Shown in pieces: positions 34,469-37,502 of a stretch of 37,502 nt of DNA. The notes below the pieces were generated by a model. It worked only from the letters and a program-made list of their open reading frames with translations, was not told the DNA's origin and made no database searches. A program made the position numbers and the translations under genes. The stretch's first letter is position 1. Every line of letters starts with the position of its first letter. Source of the DNA: Mycobacterium colombiense (lineage in GTDB: Bacteria > Actinomycetota > Actinomycetes > Mycobacteriales > Mycobacteriaceae). The DNA lies in NCBI RefSeq assembly GCF_003284975.1, contig NZ_QMEU01000038.1, positions 1 through 37,502 on the forward strand. Direction: 5' to 3'.

Positions 34469-35145
34469 AGCACAATCGCGGTGAGCACCAGCCCGCGCTC
34501 GACCGACCAGCGGCCGCGTAGCTCGGGCAGCGGCGGGCCGGACAGCGCTTCCGGGTCGATCAGGATCCGCGACACGAACCCGCCCGTCGTCGCGCCGGGG
34601 CCGTCGGCCTCGAACGCGATGTGGGCGTCCTCGAAGCCCAGCCACCGTCTGGTCACCGGAAACCACGCCTTGTACGTCGCCTCCTTGGCGCAGAACAGGA
34701 TTCGATCCCAATGCAGGTCACCCGACAGGCTCGCTGGGATCTCGGCGCGTTCAGCCGGCAGGCTTATCGCGTTCAGCACTCCGTCGGGCAACACGTCGTG
34801 CGGTTCGGCGTCGATGCCCACCGAGCGGACCGCGTCGGTGCGGCCCACCACCGCACCCCGATAACCCGTGCAGTGGGTCAGGCTGCCCACCACGCCGTCG
34901 GGCCAGCAGGGTTCTCCCTTCTCCCCCTTGAGGATCGGGACCGGTGGCAGACCCAGCTCGCCCAGCGCGATGCGGGCGCAGTTGCGGACGGTGACGAACT
35001 CGTTGCGCCGCTTGGCCACCGACCTGGCGATCAGCGGCTCCTCCTCGGGTAACGGCGTGAGATCGGGCAGGTCGGAGTACGCCTCCGCGTAGGCCAGGCC
35101 GTCCACGGCCGGGAGCACCGAGGACACCAGCATGTCACCCGTCAT
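34465..35145 (-). CDS. pptT: 4'-phosphopantetheinyl transferase PptT
   Basis: Transfers phosphopantetheine from CoA to carrier proteins of mycolate, siderophore and polyketide synthesis. The 226-residue Sfp-type enzyme matches Rv2794c along its length, with [14 protein letters not shown], the Mg-binding [14 protein letters not shown] and [12 protein letters not shown]. Overlaps both neighbours by 4 nt. In M. tuberculosis the upstream gene pptH removes the same group, so the pair sets opposing reactions. Confidence 0.97.
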   Translation of the reverse strand: MTGDMLVSSVLPAVDGLAYAEAYSDLPDLTPLPEEEPLIARSVAKRRNEFVTVRNCARIALGELGLPPVPILKGEKGEPCWPDGVVGSLTHCTGYRGAVVGRTDAVRSVGIDAEPHDVLPDGVLNAISLPAERAEIPASLSGDLHWDRILFCAKEATYKAWFPVTRRWLGFEDAHIAFEADGPGATTGGFVSRILIDPEALSGPPLPELRGRWSVERGLVLTAIVL

Positions 35146-36119
35146 CGTGATTGCCGCTGCCGCAACCGTTCCCGGAACTGCGCGGCCTGCTGCCGCATCT
35201 CGGGAGTGATCTGGAAGTGGCCGCCGAAGTCGTTCAGGTCACCCGGCGCGTACTGGGGATCGGGCAGCACCTGGCGCAGCCAGCTGGGCGGCTTGCGGCG
35301 ACGCCACTCCCGCGGATAGCCCACCGAGACTTCCTCGAAGCGCACGTCGTCGTACCAGGTGGTCCGGGGGATGTGCAGGTGACCGTAGACCGAACACACG
35401 GCGTTGTATCGGGTGTGCCAGTCGGCGGTCTTGGTGGTCCCGCACCACAGCGAGAACTCCGGGTAGAACAGGGCGTCGCAGGGGTCGCGGACCAACGGGA
35501 AGTGGTTCACCAGAACGGTCGGTGTCATCCAGTCCAGCTCTTCGAGGCGGGCGCGGGTGATCTCCAGGCGCTCGCGGCACCACGCCTCACGGGTGGGATA
35601 CGGCTCCGAGGAGAGCAGGAATTCGTCGGTGGCGACCACGTTGCGCTCGCGGGCGATGGTCAGGCCTTCGGCTTTGCTCGTGGCTCCGTCGGGCAAGAAG
35701 CTGTAGTCGTAGAGCAGGAACATCGGCACGATCGTGGCCGGGCCCCCGCGCTCGGTCCACACCGGGAACGGATGCTCGGGCGTGACGATGCCCATCTCGT
35801 CGCACATGTTGACCAGGTACTCATAGCGGGCCTTGCCGAAAATCTGCACCGGGTCGCGGGTGGTGGTCCACAGCTCGTGGTTGCCCGGCACCCAGATCAC
35901 CTTGGCGAAGCGCCGTCGCAGCAGGTCAAGAGCCCAGCGGATCTCGTCAGTGCGTTCGGCGACATCGCCGGCGACGATCAGCCAGTCATCCGGCGACGAG
36001 GGATGCAGCGATTCGGTGACCGGCTTGTTACCCAGGTGACCGGTGTGCAGGTCCGACACCGCCCACAGTGTCGGTTGCCCACCGTTGGTCGATTCCCGCC
36101 CAGATGTATGCCCAGCCAC
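35142..36119 (-). CDS. pptH: Metallophosphoesterase PptH (phosphopantetheinyl hydrolase)
   Basis: A 325-residue calcineurin-like phosphoesterase, nearly identical to Rv2795c. Motifs DLHTGH, GDVAERTD, GNHE, VNHFPL and GHLH give the two-metal site. In M. tuberculosis it hydrolyses 4'-phosphopantetheine from carrier proteins, opposing PptT. I start at GTG 36119 (VAGHTSGRESTNGGQ), matching Rv2795c; the frame is open to 36182. Leads the pptH-pptT-truB operon. Confidence 0.93.
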   Translation of the reverse strand: MAGHTSGRESTNGGQPTLWAVSDLHTGHLGNKPVTESLHPSSPDDWLIVAGDVAERTDEIRWALDLLRRRFAKVIWVPGNHELWTTTRDPVQIFGKARYEYLVNMCDEMGIVTPEHPFPVWTERGGPATIVPMFLLYDYSFLPDGATSKAEGLTIARERNVVATDEFLLSSEPYPTREAWCRERLEITRARLEELDWMTPTVLVNHFPLVRDPCDALFYPEFSLWCGTTKTADWHTRYNAVCSVYGHLHIPRTTWYDDVRFEEVSVGYPREWRRRKPPSWLRQVLPDPQYAPGDLNDFGGHFQITPEMRQQAAQFRERLRQRQSR

Positions 36120-36279
36120 GAATAACCACCCTAACGACTTGACCGGGGCACGCCCCTTTCGCGGGCGTCCTTTCGGCCGCAAGGGGGTGAGTTAGAACAA
36201 GTTCAGGTTTGCCTGTGACGTCGCGCGCGGTACTTGTACACTCCCCCGGAAAGGTCCGCTGCGGACGTCAGGGGGTGTC

Positions 36280-36867
36280 GTGTTCGCCAATGTTCGTCTG
36301 ATGGGGGCGCTGGGTGCGCTGCTCACAGCGGCCATCGGGGGCACCGTGGGCCTGTTGACCGCCCCGGCCACACCGGGCGGCGGCGATCGGTCCGTCGAGC
36401 TGCGTTCGACCGCCCAGCCGATGGAAACCACGATGAAAAGCCCTATCGTGGCGACCACCGATCCGCGCCCGTTCGACGCCTGCGAGGACATCCCGTTCGA
36501 CGTCATCCAGCGCCTCGGGCTGGGCTTCACACCGCCCGAACACGAAGACGGGCTGCGCTGCCACTTCGACGCCGGCAACTATCAGGTGGCCGTCGAGCCG
36601 ATCATCTGGCGCACCTACGAGGCCTCGCTGCCCGCCGACGCCGTCGAGACGACGATCGCGGGCCACCGCGCCGCGCAGTACTGGGTGCTCAAGCCGACGT
36701 ACCACAACAGCTACTGGTTCTACTCCTGCATGGTCGCGTTCAAGACCAGCTACGGCGTGCTGCAGCAGGCGCTGTACTACTCGACGGTCTACTCCAATCC
36801 CGAGGTCGACTGCATGCAGACCAACGTGCAGCGCGCCAACGACCTCGCGCCGTATTACAAGTTCTGA
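36280..36867 (+). CDS. Secreted DUF3558-family protein
   Basis: A 195-residue exported protein. The N-terminal apolar stretch (MGALGALLTAAIGGTVGLLTAP) serves as a signal or anchor; no lipobox Cys is present, unlike the Lpp members. The mature part has the DUF3558 pattern PFDACEDIPFDVIQRLGLG and Cys pairs (about 68, 94, 150, 178) fit for disulfides. Function unknown; this family is common on the mycobacterial surface. Start GTG 36280 with AGGGGG just upstream; ATG 36301 is an alternative. Position near pptH suggests relation to lppV (Rv2796c). Confidence 0.75.
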   Translation: MFANVRLMGALGALLTAAIGGTVGLLTAPATPGGGDRSVELRSTAQPMETTMKSPIVATTDPRPFDACEDIPFDVIQRLGLGFTPPEHEDGLRCHFDAGNYQVAVEPIIWRTYEASLPADAVETTIAGHRAAQYWVLKPTYHNSYWFYSCMVAFKTSYGVLQQALYYSTVYSNPEVDCMQTNVQRANDLAPYYKF

Positions 36868-36905
36868 TTTGCGCCGCGTCGCGTCGCGGCCGGCTGAGCG
36901 GGTCC

Positions 36906-36911
36906 TAATGT
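36906..36911 (+). promoter_or_regulatory. -10 box for the CocE/NonD hydrolase gene
   Basis: TAATGT fits TANNNT and would place the start at or one base before GTG 36919, making a leaderless mRNA. No good -35 seen. Confidence 0.4.
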
Positions 36912-36918
36912 GAGGACC

Positions 36919-37502
36919 GTGAGTACGACGTTGATCCGGCCCGCACAGCCGGTGCTGCACACCCTGCGACACCTGGGCGGCAAGGCCGCCGCCAGGCTGC
37001 TCGGCCTGCCGCCGGAGACCACCGACTACACCGTGGCGCGCGTCCGCGTGCCGATGCGCGACGGGGTGCAGCTGGTGGCCGACCACTATGCACCGGCGAC
37101 CGCGTCGCCCTCCGGCACCCTGCTGGTCCGCGGCCCGTACGGGCGCGGGTTCCCGTTCACGCTGATATTCGGCGCGTTGTACGCGGCACGTGGCTACCAC
37201 GTCGTGTTGCAAAGCGTGCGCGGGACGTTCGGCTCGGGCGGGGTCTTCGAGCCGATGGCCCACGAGGTCGCCGACGGTGCCGACACCGTCGGCTGGCTGC
37301 GCGAGCAGCCCTGGTTCACCGGCCGCTTCGCCTCCATCGGCATGTCGTATCTGGGCTTCACCCAGTGGGCCCTGCTGCAGGATCCCCCGCCGGAACTGGC
37401 CACCGCCGTCATCGTGGTCGGTCCACACGACTTCAACGAATCAACCTGGGGCACCGGCACATTCGCGATCAACGATTTTTTGGGTTGGAGCGACATGGTG
37501 GC
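36919..37502 (+). CDS. CocE/NonD-family (S15) hydrolase, N-terminal part
   Basis: Open frame of 194 codons to the window edge, with no stop. It has RVPMRDGVQLVADHYAP, VRGPYGRG and the nucleophile elbow GMSYLGFTQWALL, the X-Pro dipeptidyl-peptidase/cocaine-esterase alpha/beta hydrolase pattern. Matches the start of M. tuberculosis Rv2800. Start GTG 36919 (VSTTLIRPAQP); GTG 36910 is also in frame. Substrate unknown, probably an ester or amide. The Asp and His of the triad lie beyond the window. Confidence 0.88.
   Translation, partial: MSTTLIRPAQPVLHTLRHLGGKAAARLLGLPPETTDYTVARVRVPMRDGVQLVADHYAPATASPSGTLLVRGPYGRGFPFTLIFGALYAARGYHVVLQSVRGTFGSGGVFEPMAHEVADGADTVGWLREQPWFTGRFASIGMSYLGFTQWALLQDPPPELATAVIVVGPHDFNESTWGTGTFAINDFLGWSDMV

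Overview
This is GC-rich mycobacterial chromosome. From about 12.9 kb onward the gene order follows the Mycobacterium tuberculosis dapB to truB/pptT region: Rv2771c-dapB, ald, Rv2781c, pepR, gpsI, rpsO, ribF, sirR/mntR, fadE21, ltp1, truB, pptT, pptH. Proteins are close in length and motif to the M. tuberculosis ones, but lppU and aldR are not in their expected places and several accessory genes are interspersed. A non-tuberculous Mycobacterium is the best guess.

Left part (1-12,935), accessory. A divergent acyl-CoA synthetase (cut by the window edge) and a TesB-like thioesterase are followed by a 1437-residue multidomain signalling protein (AAA/NTPase, helical repeats, GAF-like, class III nucleotide cyclase). 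A 26-codon leader ORF overlaps its start by 4 nt. About 100 bp after it begins a seven-gene operon whose genes all overlap end to start: an HK97-fold, encapsulin-like shell protein of 265 aa, a polyprenyl diphosphate (GGPP-type) synthase, two small unknown proteins, a CrtC/AttH-like protein, an SCP2-like protein, and a hydroxysqualene-dehydroxylase-like flavoenzyme with a roughly 290-residue Pro-rich tail. The tail carries two copies of a QQL-x2-YLQAWRQ motif and is preceded by a strong internal ribosome binding site and in-frame ATG. A near-consensus cAMP-receptor-protein site lies just before the shell gene. I read this as a candidate isoprenoid-modifying nanocompartment with the flavoenzyme as probable cargo, possibly under cAMP control. 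It is the most interesting part of the window.

Middle part (12,953-22,833). The operon Rv2771c-Rv2772c-dapB, a lipoprotein, a DUF222/HNH (13E12-type) protein, then a catabolic block: a Rieske oxygenase coupled to a DapB-like oxidoreductase, a divergent TetR regulator, an SRPBCC protein and a Baeyer-Villiger-type flavin monooxygenase, ending with ald.

Right part (22,830-37,502), mostly conserved core: nitronate monooxygenase, pepR, gpsI, rpsO, an ArsR-SRPBCC pair under a perfect 13-bp inverted repeat, ribF, an MntR-type regulator with its own palindrome, fadE21, ltp1, truB-pptT-pptH, a DUF3558 secreted protein, and the start of a CocE/NonD hydrolase. No tRNA, rRNA, CRISPR, IS element or prophage module was seen.
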